A stretch of DNA of 52,244 nucleotides from Dysgonamonadaceae bacterium (GTDB taxonomy: Bacteria; Bacteroidota; Bacteroidia; Bacteroidales; Azobacteroidaceae), in contig JAITQA010000023.1 in assembly GCA_031289145.1 (NCBI GenBank), positions 1 through 52,244 on the forward strand, given 5' to 3'. The translations under genes were made by a program, and so were the position numbers. The notes under the pieces are model-generated. The model saw only the letters and a program-made list of their open reading frames with translations. It was not told where the DNA came from and ran no database searches. Shown here piece after piece: positions 9,564-16,727 of this stretch. The stretch's first letter is position 1. Each line of letters opens with the position of its first letter.

Positions 9564-9594
9564 CAAAGATAAGTATTTTTAGGCTAATAACAAA
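9564..9594 (-). promoter_or_regulatory. Bacteroidetes-type promoter of efp
   Basis: On the minus strand: TTTG (9594-9591), a 19-base spacer and TATCTTTG (9571-9564), a full match to TTTG-N19-TAnnTTTG. It lies 40 bases before the efp ATG. Confidence 0.75.
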
Positions 9595-9679
9595 ATAATA
9601 AACAGTAACAGAAAAGCGGATTGAGGGTAAATACCGCTTGGCTTCTGTCAGGTAGAACAATATGGTATGTTTTTAACAT

Positions 9680-9781
9680 TTGAAGAAAAATTGTGGATTT
9701 TCAGTTGAGTATTCAGATTTTGAAAAAGATATTGAAGAAATTTATATGGCTTCGCTCCAATCTACAGGACGTTCCGATTGA
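9680..9781 (+). pseudogene. Short coding-like relic (33 codons, TTG start)
   Basis: An open stretch with coding-like composition (KKNCGFSVEYSDFEKDIEE, then IYMASLQSTGRSD) beginning at TTG 9680 and stopped by TGA. There is no good ribosome site or promoter just upstream. I do not recognise a family. It may be the surviving start or middle of a lost gene, or chance. Confidence 0.2.
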
Positions 9782-9857
9782 TAGAAAAAAGGGAATGGAG
9801 AGAGAAGACTTTTCCGTCTTGTCGAAATTCCATTCTGCAAGCAGAAGAAAAAAGGCG

Positions 9858-9971
9858 TAATTTTGATTACAAAACTAACTGATTATGAGCAGATTGTAAA
9901 TTATGTCATTGTAATTAAGTGAGCAAAGCGAACGCATGGATACATCCCTTGCTAATCGTTAATCAGTTCGC
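9858..9971 (+). ncRNA. Possible structured leader or small RNA upstream of prfC
   Basis: A TAATTTTG box (9858-9865) is followed by inverted repeats: AACTGATTA (9877-9885) pairs perfectly with TAATCAGTT (9960-9968), and GCGAAC (9928-9933) can pair with GTTCGC (9966-9971). The two pairings share bases and so exclude each other. No TTTG is seen at the right distance upstream, and no known RNA family was recognised. Confidence 0.25.
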
Positions 9972-10051
9972 TCGTTTCCCAATCGTTACCCATTTATACT
10001 TTTCTTTTGAGCAAAAAATTGTTTTTTAGGGGGTTGAAAAGGATTTTTTTG

Positions 10052-10059
10052 TACTTTTG
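10052..10059 (+). promoter_or_regulatory. -7 element of prfC
   Basis: TACTTTTG, a full match to TAnnTTTG, 18 bases before the prfC ATG. The nearest upstream TTG (10034-10036) is only 15 bases away, so the -33 part is weak. Confidence 0.5.
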
Positions 10060-10077
10060 CGCTCAAATTAAAAATCA

Positions 10078-11694
10078 ATGAGCGAATTATCGAACGAAAT
10101 CCGGCGGCGAAGGACTTTTGCCATCATCTCTCACCCCGATGCGGGAAAAACAACATTGACGGAGAAATTACTGCTTTTCGGCGGCGCTATTCACGTAGCC
10201 GGCGCGGTCAAATCCAACAAAATCCGCAAAACCGCTACTTCCGACTGGATGGAAATCGAAAAACAACGCGGCATCTCTGTGGCGACTTCGGTCATGGGAT
10301 TCGACTATGAAGGCTATAAAATCAATATCCTCGATACGCCCGGACACCAAGACTTCGCCGAAGATACTTACCGCACACTGACTGCTGTCGATAGTGTAAT
10401 TATTGTGGTCGATATTGCCAAAGGAGTGGAAGCCCAAACCCGTAAATTGATGGAAGTGTGCAGGATGCGGAAAACGCCCGTCATGATTTTTGTCAACAAA
10501 ATGGACCGCGAAGGCATTGAACCTTTCGACTTGTTGGACGAACTTGAGCAGGAATTGAAGATTCATGTCCGTCCGCTGTCGTGGCCGATTGATATGGGGG
10601 CAAGGTTTAAGGGCGTTTATAATATCTATGAAAAAAAATTGGATTTATATACCCAAAGCAAACAATATATCACGGAATCCATTCAGTTCAAAGATATAAA
10701 CAATCCCGAATTGGAACAGCATATCGGAGAAAAGGAAGCAAAAAAACTGCGTGCCGACCTCGAACTGATTGAAGGCGTTTATCCCGAATTTGATTCTCCG
10801 AAAGAAGACGAAAACACGTCTCAAACAGGTTTGGATAAATATCTGGAAGGCGATTTGGCGCCAGTGTTTTTCGGTTCTGCATTGAATAATTTTGGCGTAA
10901 AGGAATTGTTGGATTGTTTTGTTCAGATAGCTCCGTCGCCGCGTCCGGTACGGACTGAAGAAAAACAAGTCGTTCCGGAAGAAGACCCTTTTTCGGGTTT
11001 TGTCTTTAAGATTCATGCCAATATGGACCCCAATCACCGGAGTTGTATCGCTTTCCTGAAAATCTGTTCGGGAAAATTTGAGCGGAATACCAACTACAAA
11101 CATGTCCGTTTCGACAAGATGATGAAATTCACACAGGCGACCGCTTTCATGGCGCAGAAAAAAGAAACGGTCGATGAAGCTTTTGCCGGCGATATTATCG
11201 GTTTACCCGATACCGGGAATTTTAAAATCGGCGATACGGTCACAGCAGGTGAAACTTTGCATTTCAAAGGCTTACCGAGTTTTTCGCCGGAAATGTTCAA
11301 ATACATCGAAAATGCCGACCCCATGAAAGCCAAACAACTGAACAAAGGCATCGACCAGTTGATGGACGAAGGTGTCGCCCAACTTTTTGTCAACCAATTC
11401 AACGGACGAAAAATAATTGGAACGGTAGGACAGTTACAGTTCGAAGTGATTCAATACCGTTTGTTACACGAATATGGCGCTCAATGTAAGTGGGAATCCC
11501 TGAATTTATACAAAGCCTGTTGGATTGAAAGCGATTCTGCCGAAGCCTTGGAAAATTTCAAAAAACGGAAACATCAATACATGGCGATTGATAAAGAAGG
11601 TCGAGACGTTTTTCTCGCCGATTCGGCTTATGTGCTGCAAATGGCGCAACAGGATTTTAAGGACATCCGTTTTCATTTCAGCTCGGAGTTTTGA
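10078..11694 (+). CDS. prfC: Peptide chain release factor 3
   Basis: RF3 is the GTPase that removes RF1/RF2 from the ribosome after termination. The protein (538 aa) has the full G-domain: P-loop HPDAGKTT (about residues 19-26), the RF3-type switch region ([18 protein letters not shown]), DTPGHQDF and NKMD. The elongation-factor-like domains II and III follow ([13 protein letters not shown]). The size and start fit the family. The stop codon is followed directly by debris on the minus strand, so it is probably a single-gene unit. Confidence 0.96.
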   Translation: MSELSNEIRRRRTFAIISHPDAGKTTLTEKLLLFGGAIHVAGAVKSNKIRKTATSDWMEIEKQRGISVATSVMGFDYEGYKINILDTPGHQDFAEDTYRTLTAVDSVIIVVDIAKGVEAQTRKLMEVCRMRKTPVMIFVNKMDREGIEPFDLLDELEQELKIHVRPLSWPIDMGARFKGVYNIYEKKLDLYTQSKQYITESIQFKDINNPELEQHIGEKEAKKLRADLELIEGVYPEFDSPKEDENTSQTGLDKYLEGDLAPVFFGSALNNFGVKELLDCFVQIAPSPRPVRTEEKQVVPEEDPFSGFVFKIHANMDPNHRSCIAFLKICSGKFERNTNYKHVRFDKMMKFTQATAFMAQKKETVDEAFAGDIIGLPDTGNFKIGDTVTAGETLHFKGLPSFSPEMFKYIENADPMKAKQLNKGIDQLMDEGVAQLFVNQFNGRKIIGTVGQLQFEVIQYRLLHEYGAQCKWESLNLYKACWIESDSAEALENFKKRKHQYMAIDKEGRDVFLADSAYVLQMAQQDFKDIRFHFSSEF

Positions 11695-11699
11695 TGTTT

Positions 11700-11834
11700 T
11701 TATTTTCCGGGAACAAGTTCAACCGAATGTTGTACGGCGTATCCAAAATAATAGCCGAATACATTTTGCCGTCCATTTTTCTTGTATCCGCTTTTATCGC
11801 AGGCAGTAAACAGGACGGTTAAAATGCAAACCAA
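11700..11834 (-). pseudogene. Small lipoprotein-like ORF or relic
   Basis: Minus-strand frame of 44 codons from TTG 11834 to TAA 11700. It begins with a hydrophobic stretch and a lipobox-like LFTAC (cysteine codon at 11799-11801), then a short tail rich in Gly and aromatic residues (NVFGYYFGYAVQH). In the same frame, codons just upstream read Asp-Lys-Leu-Leu-Val, the usual look of a lipoprotein signal peptide start, but with no ATG. It may be a tiny lipoprotein or the ends of a gene whose start and middle are gone. It lies beside the broken glmS. Confidence 0.3.
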
Positions 11835-11913
11835 TAATTTGTCAATATTGATTTACTTTGTATCGGTTCCCTTGTTCAGCATAATATGTTATAGCTATTC
11901 CACCGTCACCGAT

Positions 11914-12626
11914 TTAGCCGTCTAAACATTCTTCCGTTTCCGGAATTTCGATGGTATAATCGGCCATTTGTGTAACTTTAGTGTCCGATTTGTTGACAAT
12001 GGCCAAGATGTTCCACAGGCTAAAATCAGGATTCTACGGGCGTTGAGGAATTTTTCCTTGTTATCGAAAATACCCGATAATACGATATGATTGTTGTCAA
12101 TATTGATGCGTCCTCGCATGCAATTTCGGTGGATGATGGCAATCGCATAAGCGCCTATCACCTGTTTCAATGCCAATTGTACAGCCCTTGAAATATCAAC
12201 ATTATCGCTGGTCTTGATGTATTCAATCAATTGCACCAAAACTTCCGTATCCGTATCGCTTTGGAATGTATATCTTTTTTGCTTCAGGCTTTCTTTCAAT
12301 ACTACATAATTTTCAATAATTCCATTGTGAATCAATGCTATATGTTCCGATTGAGAATAATGCGGATGGGCATTTGCGTGATTGGGTTCACCGTGAGTCG
12401 CCCAACGGGTATGCGCAATACCAATGGTTCCGGAAATGTCTTTTCCCTGACAAAAGGTTTCCAAGTCGGCAACCCGGCCTTTGGCCTTGTAGATATTCAA
12501 ATCCGCCGCTGTATTGAGCAATGCAATACCCGAACTGTCGTAACCTCGATATTCCAAACGATGTAATCCCTTAATTAATATTGGATAAGCCTCTTGCTTT
12601 CCAATATAACCTACAATTCCGCACAT
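11914..12626 (-). pseudogene. glmS: Eroded glucosamine-fructose-6-phosphate aminotransferase
   Basis: Intact GlmS is about 610 residues and makes glucosamine-6-phosphate for wall and LPS precursors. Here only three pieces survive. First comes most of the glutaminase domain, from Cys2 (MCGIVGYIGK) through HTRWATHGEP to GAYAIAIIH. A jump near 12125 removes about 90 residues and leads to CMRGRIN...RRILILACGTSW. A second jump near 12003 removes about 240 residues and shifts the frame. In the shifted frame a late C-terminal segment follows (ILAIVNKSDTKVTQMADY, then PETEECLDG) and stops at 11914, some 35 residues short of the normal end. Both sugar-isomerase domains are destroyed. A -7 box is still present upstream. 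A working glmS must lie elsewhere if the pathway exists. Confidence 0.85.
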
Positions 12627-12651
12627 AATTTATAAATCTGTTTTTAATGTG

Positions 12652-12659
12652 CAAATGTA
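12652..12659 (-). promoter_or_regulatory. Residual -7 element of the glmS remnant
   Basis: Minus-strand TACATTTG (12659-12652), a full TAnnTTTG match 26 bases before the glmS start. No TTTG is seen 19-21 bases further upstream. Confidence 0.4.
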
Positions 12660-12739
12660 TGAAAAATATCTCAGGTAACACGAAATAACGATAAAAAGGA
12701 ATATTTATGTTAGTGGTTTTGCTCGTGAGCCAACGGTTC

Positions 12740-12778
12740 TTAACGAAATTGTAACAATATCCCATTTGTTTCGTAACA
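12740..12778 (+). promoter_or_regulatory. Pho-box-like hexamer repeats upstream of pstA
   Basis: TTAACG (12740-12745), GTAACA (12751-12756) and GTAACA (12773-12778) sit on an exact 11-base grid, with one weak position (12762-12767). Direct repeats with an 11-base period are what PhoB/PhoP-family regulators bind. The last copies overlap the promoter -33 region. A PhoB-like regulator is encoded 3 kb downstream. Confidence 0.45.
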
Positions 12779-12795
12779 TACTTCTTCGTACTTTG
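12765..12795 (+). promoter_or_regulatory. Promoter of pstA-pstB-phoU
   Basis: TTTG (12765-12768), a 19-base spacer and GTACTTTG (12788-12795), close to TTTG-N19-TAnnTTTG. It lies 22 bases before the pstA ATG, so the operon seems to begin at pstA. Confidence 0.6.
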
Positions 12796-12817
12796 TAGCG
12801 TTAAAATTGGGTTGATT

Positions 12818-13675
12818 ATGAACAGGAAAACGAAACAGAAAATAGCCTTCACCGCTTTCCGGATATTGGGTTTATGGGTGGTAGCCGTTCTGTTCTGGAT
12901 ATTGGGATTCATCGTTTACAACGGCATCGGCGTCATCAATTGGGAGTTTCTGACCACTGCGCCGACAGATGGGATGACTGCCGGCGGTATCTTGCCTGCT
13001 ATTGTCGGGACGCTGTATCTGGTTGCCGGCAGTATGCTGTTTGCCGTTCCGTTCGGCGTGATGTCGGCTATCTACATGAATGAATACGCGGGCAAAGGAT
13101 GGTTTGTAAAATTTATCCGTGTGATGACCAACAACCTGAGCGGCATCCCTTCCATTGTACTCGGATTGTTTGGAATGGCATTGTTTGTCAACACTTTGGG
13201 TTTTGGCGATTCCATTTTGGCCGGTTCTCTGACCTTGGGCTTGCTGATACTGCCGTTGATAATCCGCACTACGGAAGAAGCGCTCAAAGCCATTCCGGAT
13301 ACTTATCGGACAGGAAGTTATGCACTTGGAGCCGGTAAATTGCAAACGATTCTCCGTATTATATTGCCGATGGCATTTCCGAATATCATCACGGGATTGA
13401 TACTTTCCATCGGTCGGGTTTCCGGAGAAACGGCGCCGATTCTTTTTACGGTTGCCGCTTATTTCTTGCCGAAACTGCCGACGAGTATTTTTGACCAGGT
13501 CATGGCCTTACCTTATCATTTATATGTCATCGCTACCAGCGGAACGGACATCGAAGCCTCTCGCCCCATCGCTTACGGAACGGCATTGGTGCTGATTGTA
13601 ATCGTTTTGCTGATGAATATGCTGGCTACCCTTTTGCGGCGATATTTGGGCGGAAAGGTGAAAGCAAATACATAA
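12818..13675 (+). CDS. pstA: Phosphate ABC transporter permease PstA
   Basis: This is one of the two inner-membrane permease subunits of the high-affinity phosphate importer PstSCAB. The 285 residues have about six membrane helices and the binding-protein-dependent transport signature in the loop [20 protein letters not shown], where the ATPase docks. The start is ATG 12818; TTG 12812 would add only two residues. Its usual partners pstS and pstC are not upstream: that space holds the glmS remnant and a promoter. pstB follows after 10 bases. Confidence 0.94.
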   Translation: MNRKTKQKIAFTAFRILGLWVVAVLFWILGFIVYNGIGVINWEFLTTAPTDGMTAGGILPAIVGTLYLVAGSMLFAVPFGVMSAIYMNEYAGKGWFVKFIRVMTNNLSGIPSIVLGLFGMALFVNTLGFGDSILAGSLTLGLLILPLIIRTTEEALKAIPDTYRTGSYALGAGKLQTILRIILPMAFPNIITGLILSIGRVSGETAPILFTVAAYFLPKLPTSIFDQVMALPYHLYVIATSGTDIEASRPIAYGTALVLIVIVLLMNMLATLLRRYLGGKVKANT

Positions 13676-13685
13676 AAAACACATT

Positions 13686-14432
13686 ATGATTGAAACCAAA
13701 AATATAGATTTCTACTACGGTAATTTTCATGCTTTGAAAAATATCAGCATGCGAATGGAAAAAAATACCGTTACGGCTTTTATCGGGCCGTCCGGTTGTG
13801 GAAAATCTACTTTTCTGCGGCTTTTTAACCGGATGAACGATTTGATAGACGGCACACGGTTCACCGGCGAATGTGCCATTGCCGGTCGGGACATTTACCA
13901 CAAATCCTTTCCTGTAGATGAGTTGCGGAAAAAAGTGGGTATGGTGTTCCAGAAACCCAATCCGTTTCCCAAGTCTATTTTTGAAAATGTAGCTTACGGT
14001 TTACGGGTGAATAGCATGGGTGATAAATCGTTTATTGTCGCAAAGGTAGAAGCGTCCCTGAAAGCGGCGGCGCTTTGGGAGGAGGTGAAAGACAAACTGA
14101 AAAAATCGGCATTCGAACTTTCCGGCGGACAGCAGCAAAGGCTCTGTATCGCCAGGGCTTTGGCCGTTTCTCCGTCCATTTTATTGATGGACGAACCGGC
14201 ATCTGCGCTTGACCCCATTTCTACTTCCAAGATTGAAGAACTGATTTATTCCCTGAAAGAAAAATATACGATTATTATCGTGACGCATAATATGCAACAG
14301 GCCAAACGGGTAAGCGATAAAACCGGTTTTTTCATGTTGGGGGAATTGGTTGAATACAATGATACGAAAAAAATGTTTTTAAGTCCGGAAAAGGAACAAA
14401 CACAAAATTATATAACAGGAAGATTCGGGTAA
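13686..14432 (+). CDS. pstB: Phosphate ABC transporter ATPase PstB
   Basis: This is the ATP-hydrolysing subunit of the phosphate importer. The 248 residues contain Walker [10 protein letters not shown] (34-42), the Q-loop ([16 protein letters not shown], a PstB hallmark), the signature LSGGQQQRL, Walker B ILLMDEP and the switch histidine in [10 protein letters not shown]. The normal length and motifs suggest an active protein. It is ten bases from pstA and followed by phoU across a short hairpin-forming gap. Confidence 0.96.
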   Translation: MIETKNIDFYYGNFHALKNISMRMEKNTVTAFIGPSGCGKSTFLRLFNRMNDLIDGTRFTGECAIAGRDIYHKSFPVDELRKKVGMVFQKPNPFPKSIFENVAYGLRVNSMGDKSFIVAKVEASLKAAALWEEVKDKLKKSAFELSGGQQQRLCIARALAVSPSILLMDEPASALDPISTSKIEELIYSLKEKYTIIIVTHNMQQAKRVSDKTGFFMLGELVEYNDTKKMFLSPEKEQTQNYITGRFG

Positions 14433-14457
14433 TAAGAGATTCGACCATTCTCTTATT
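14431..14457 (+). other. Hairpin between pstB and phoU
   Basis: AATAAGAGA (14431-14439) and TCTCTTATT (14449-14457) form a perfect 9-base stem with a 9-base loop, starting inside the pstB stop codon. There is no T-run directly after it, so a processing or attenuation site is more likely than a full terminator. Confidence 0.5.
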
Positions 14458-14484
14458 CCTCATTTTTCAATACACATTTATAGT

Positions 14485-15150
14485 ATGAAGCATACGGAAA
14501 AAGAATTGCAGGCGCTCAAGGACGAAGTGAACCAGATGTGGAAACTGGTACTTTCTCAATTAGAGAAAGCCAAACAGGCCTTTCTGAGCGGAGATGTGGA
14601 TTTGGCGCGGGAAATAGCCAGCCGGGAAAAGCGCGTAGACGCTTTCGAATTGAAAATCGACAGCGATTGCGAAAATTACATCGCCTTGTACAGTCCGGTA
14701 GCCGTTGACTTGCGCTTGGTGTTGTCGCTTATCAAAATCAGCATCACTTTAGAACGTATTGCCGATTTTTCAGATAGCATTGCCCATCTTGTGATTGAGG
14801 AGGATGGTAACGTAATTGCCCCGCAAATCATAGAAGAATTGCAATTGGAAAAAATGTTTGACACGCTGCTCTCCATGTTATCCGACAGTTTTGTCGCCCT
14901 TGAATCGGAAAATACGAAAATTGCGGGGAAAATCATGGCCAAAGACGATGAGATTGATACGATGTTCCTGAATTCCTTTGCTGTTTTGACAAGGTATCTA
15001 CAGGCAAATCCGGTTGCGATTAAGTCCGGTCTTAAAACCTTGTTGCTTGTCCGCAAATTGGAACGTATCGGCGACCATTGCAACAATATCGTAGAAGAAA
15101 TTGTTTTTTATGTAGACGCCAAAGTTTTGAAGCACGGAGGGAAAAAATAA
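14485..15150 (+). CDS. phoU: Phosphate signalling protein PhoU
   Basis: PhoU is a cytoplasmic all-helical metal-binding protein that damps the PhoR/PhoB response and modulates the Pst importer. The 221 residues show the two three-helix repeats with the acidic motifs characteristic of the family (the ERIADFSDSIAHL and ERIGDHCNNIVEE helices). It ends the pst operon. Downstream lie an unrelated toxin-antitoxin module on the other strand and then the PhoB/PhoR-like pair. Confidence 0.94.
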   Translation: MKHTEKELQALKDEVNQMWKLVLSQLEKAKQAFLSGDVDLAREIASREKRVDAFELKIDSDCENYIALYSPVAVDLRLVLSLIKISITLERIADFSDSIAHLVIEEDGNVIAPQIIEELQLEKMFDTLLSMLSDSFVALESENTKIAGKIMAKDDEIDTMFLNSFAVLTRYLQANPVAIKSGLKTLLLVRKLERIGDHCNNIVEEIVFYVDAKVLKHGGKK

Positions 15151-15252
15151 TATTCGTACAACTAATTAAAAATAATTGCTGTATTATACTATAAAATGCT
15201 GATATAAAGGTACGTTTTTATTCCGTAATGACAAGTTTCTGCATGATAACCT

Positions 15253-15561
15253 TTATTCCACTCTATTTACAAGTATTTCAGGATTTTGCCTACAATCCCA
15301 TACATCGGCAACGTAAAGCGACTCATTTTCAATGTAATAAACAATTTTGTAAGTTCTTCGCACAACAAGTGAAAGAAACGTTTCCGGCCGCTCTCATAAA
15401 AACTGTTCAACAGCAGCCATTTCGGGGAAATCCGCCAATTGTCCGGTAGCCTGCAAGATATCGAAAACAACTTTACGCGCAACATGTACGCTTTTTTCTT
15501 CATAGAAAGCAAAAATGTCTTCCAGAGCCTTTTCCGCCAATGGCAGCCAGATTATTTCCAT
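15253..15561 (-). pseudogene. RelE/ParE-family toxin interrupted by an in-frame TGA
   Basis: From ATG 15561 the frame reads MEIIWLPLAEKALEDIFAFY, then ...LADFPEMAAVEQFL, hits TGA at codon 56 (15396-15394), and continues in the same frame with ERPETFLSLVVRRTYKIVYY and VADVWDCRQNPEIL to TAA at 15253. This is the complete layout of a RelE/ParE mRNA-interferase or gyrase-type toxin of about 102 residues, with a single nonsense codon. The ATG overlaps the antitoxin end by 10 bases, as in real modules. It is likely an inactivated toxin; a sequencing error cannot be excluded. Confidence 0.75.
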
Positions 15562-15794
15562 TGGGGATGCCGGTTAATCATTGTGTCCTGACTGACACCG
15601 AGTCCTGCTTTGGCGTCAGCAACCGATTGCGCTATACGCTGCCTTTTTTCGGCATCGGTAAAACAACACGGATAAGCTTGCGTTTTTGCCCTGTGGATAT
15701 ATGCCACAAGTTCGGTGATGAAATTCTCGTTCGTTTCATCAAGTATTTCCTTAACAAGGCTTATCTTTTGCGTATTAAGCTCCGTAATGCTCAT
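15552..15794 (-). CDS. Antitoxin of a RelE/ParE-type module
   Basis: An 80-residue protein with a helical N-terminal half (ISLVKEILDETNENFITELV) and a charged tail ending in GLGVSQDTMINRHPQWK. This matches small antitoxins paired with RelE/ParE toxins in Bacteroidetes, though I cannot name the subfamily. The assignment leans on the overlap with the toxin frame and on the tail. It has its own promoter and appears intact while its toxin partner is broken. The module sits between phoU and the phoB-like gene, on the opposite strand. Confidence 0.7.
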   Translation of the reverse strand: MSITELNTQKISLVKEILDETNENFITELVAYIHRAKTQAYPCCFTDAEKRQRIAQSVADAKAGLGVSQDTMINRHPQWK

Positions 15795-15821
15795 AATCTT
15801 TATGCTTTAGAATTTATGCTA

Positions 15822-15850
15822 CAAAGATATAACTTTTTTTTCAACGGCAA
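15822..15850 (-). promoter_or_regulatory. Promoter of the toxin-antitoxin module
   Basis: Minus strand: TTG (15850-15848), an 18-base spacer and TATCTTTG (15829-15822), a full TAnnTTTG match. It lies 28 bases before the antitoxin ATG. Confidence 0.55.
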
Positions 15851-15931
15851 TATACTTATCTGCCAATTGTGTTTAAACCAATCTATCAAATCCAAGTAAG
15901 TAGAGACAATCAATTTGAATGTCACTGATTA

Positions 15932-15962
15932 TTGTATGTCTGCATATCTTTTATTACCTTTG
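15932..15962 (+). promoter_or_regulatory. Promoter of the PhoB-like regulator
   Basis: TTG (15932-15934), a 20-base spacer and TACCTTTG (15955-15962), a full TAnnTTTG match. It lies 51 bases before the start chosen for the regulator. Confidence 0.6.
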
Positions 15963-16013
15963 CCTGTGAAAAGTGTTATGTGAAAAACAATGGTAAACCA
16001 AAGAGAATCAGTG

Positions 16014-16691
16014 ATGAATCATAAAATTCTTATTGTCGACGACGAGCCTGTTATTTGCGAAGTGCTTGAATTTAATCTTGCCGGTGAAGGTTTTGAAATC
16101 ACTTGCGCCCATTCGGCGGAACAGGCTTTGAAAATATTGGCGCCCGACCATTCGCTCATCCTTTTAGACGTGATGATGGGCGGCATGTCGGGCTACAAAT
16201 TAGCCGAAACTTTGCGCAGGAAAGGAAATCAGACGCCGATTATTTTTTTAACGGCAAAAGATACCGAAAATGATATGCTGACCGGATTTTCAGTCGGTGG
16301 TGACGATTATATTTCCAAACCGTTTTCGATAAAGGAAGTGGTAGCACGGGTCAAAGCCATTTTGAAAAGACAACAGCAGACAAAAACACCGGAAGAAAAA
16401 CAAGAACTTGTGTTTGATGACCTCCGTATCAATATCCCCTTGAAAGAACTCACTATCGGTACGGAAAAAATTCTGTTGACCAAGACCGAATTTGAGATAT
16501 TGCTGCTTTTGGCCGAAAATCCACACCGGATTTTTTCCCGCGGAGAAATCATTGATAGTGTCTGGAAGGAAACGCCTTACATTACAGAACGTACGGTAGA
16601 TGTGCATATCACCCGCTTGCGTAAGAAATTAAACACTTATGCTTCGCTTATTTCCAATCGATCCGGCTTCGGATACAGATTTAATGAATAA
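16014..16691 (+). CDS. phoB: OmpR/PhoB-family response regulator
   Basis: A DNA-binding response regulator of 225 residues from ATG 16014 (MNHKILIVDDEP). An upstream ATG at 15990 would add eight residues before the conserved start and is less likely. The receiver domain has the acidic pair D9-D10, phosphoacceptor D52 (LILLDVMM) and the K of SKPF. The winged-helix domain ends in the recognition region ERTVDVHITRLRKKL and GFGYRF. It sits beside a PhoR-like kinase and downstream of pstA-pstB-phoU, so the phosphate regulon is the likely target. The symbol rests on this context. Confidence 0.85.
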   Translation: MNHKILIVDDEPVICEVLEFNLAGEGFEITCAHSAEQALKILAPDHSLILLDVMMGGMSGYKLAETLRRKGNQTPIIFLTAKDTENDMLTGFSVGGDDYISKPFSIKEVVARVKAILKRQQQTKTPEEKQELVFDDLRINIPLKELTIGTEKILLTKTEFEILLLLAENPHRIFSRGEIIDSVWKETPYITERTVDVHITRLRKKLNTYASLISNRSGFGYRFNE

Positions 16692-16727
16692 CTAAAAAAT
16701 AGAAACTAAAACTAAAAAATTGCACAG

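Larger units (their letters stand above)
9595..10051. other. Gap of about 460 bases before prfC; no intact gene
   Basis: No convincing gene. It holds a 33-codon open stretch at 9680-9781, a hairpin around 9792-9835 (GAATGGA with TCCATTC, and inside it AAGAC with GTCTT), a TAATTTTG box at 9858-9865, and long-range inverted repeats at 9877-9968. See the separate entries. Confidence 0.5.

Noticed and set aside
11835-11913. Possible further glmS codons after the shifted-frame stop
   Set aside because: The frame continues after the stop but does not resemble the normal GlmS end.
12571-12912. Minus-strand frame of 113 codons across the glmS-pstA gap
   Set aside because: It runs opposite the pstA start and its promoter; composition is not protein-like.
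15394-15396. In-frame TGA in the toxin as a selenocysteine codon
   Set aside because: RelE/ParE toxins have no selenocysteine, and no SECIS-like hairpin was seen just after the codon.
15540-15899. Plus-strand frame opposite the antitoxin
   Set aside because: The antitoxin strand has promoter, start and the overlapping toxin frame; the plus frame has none.
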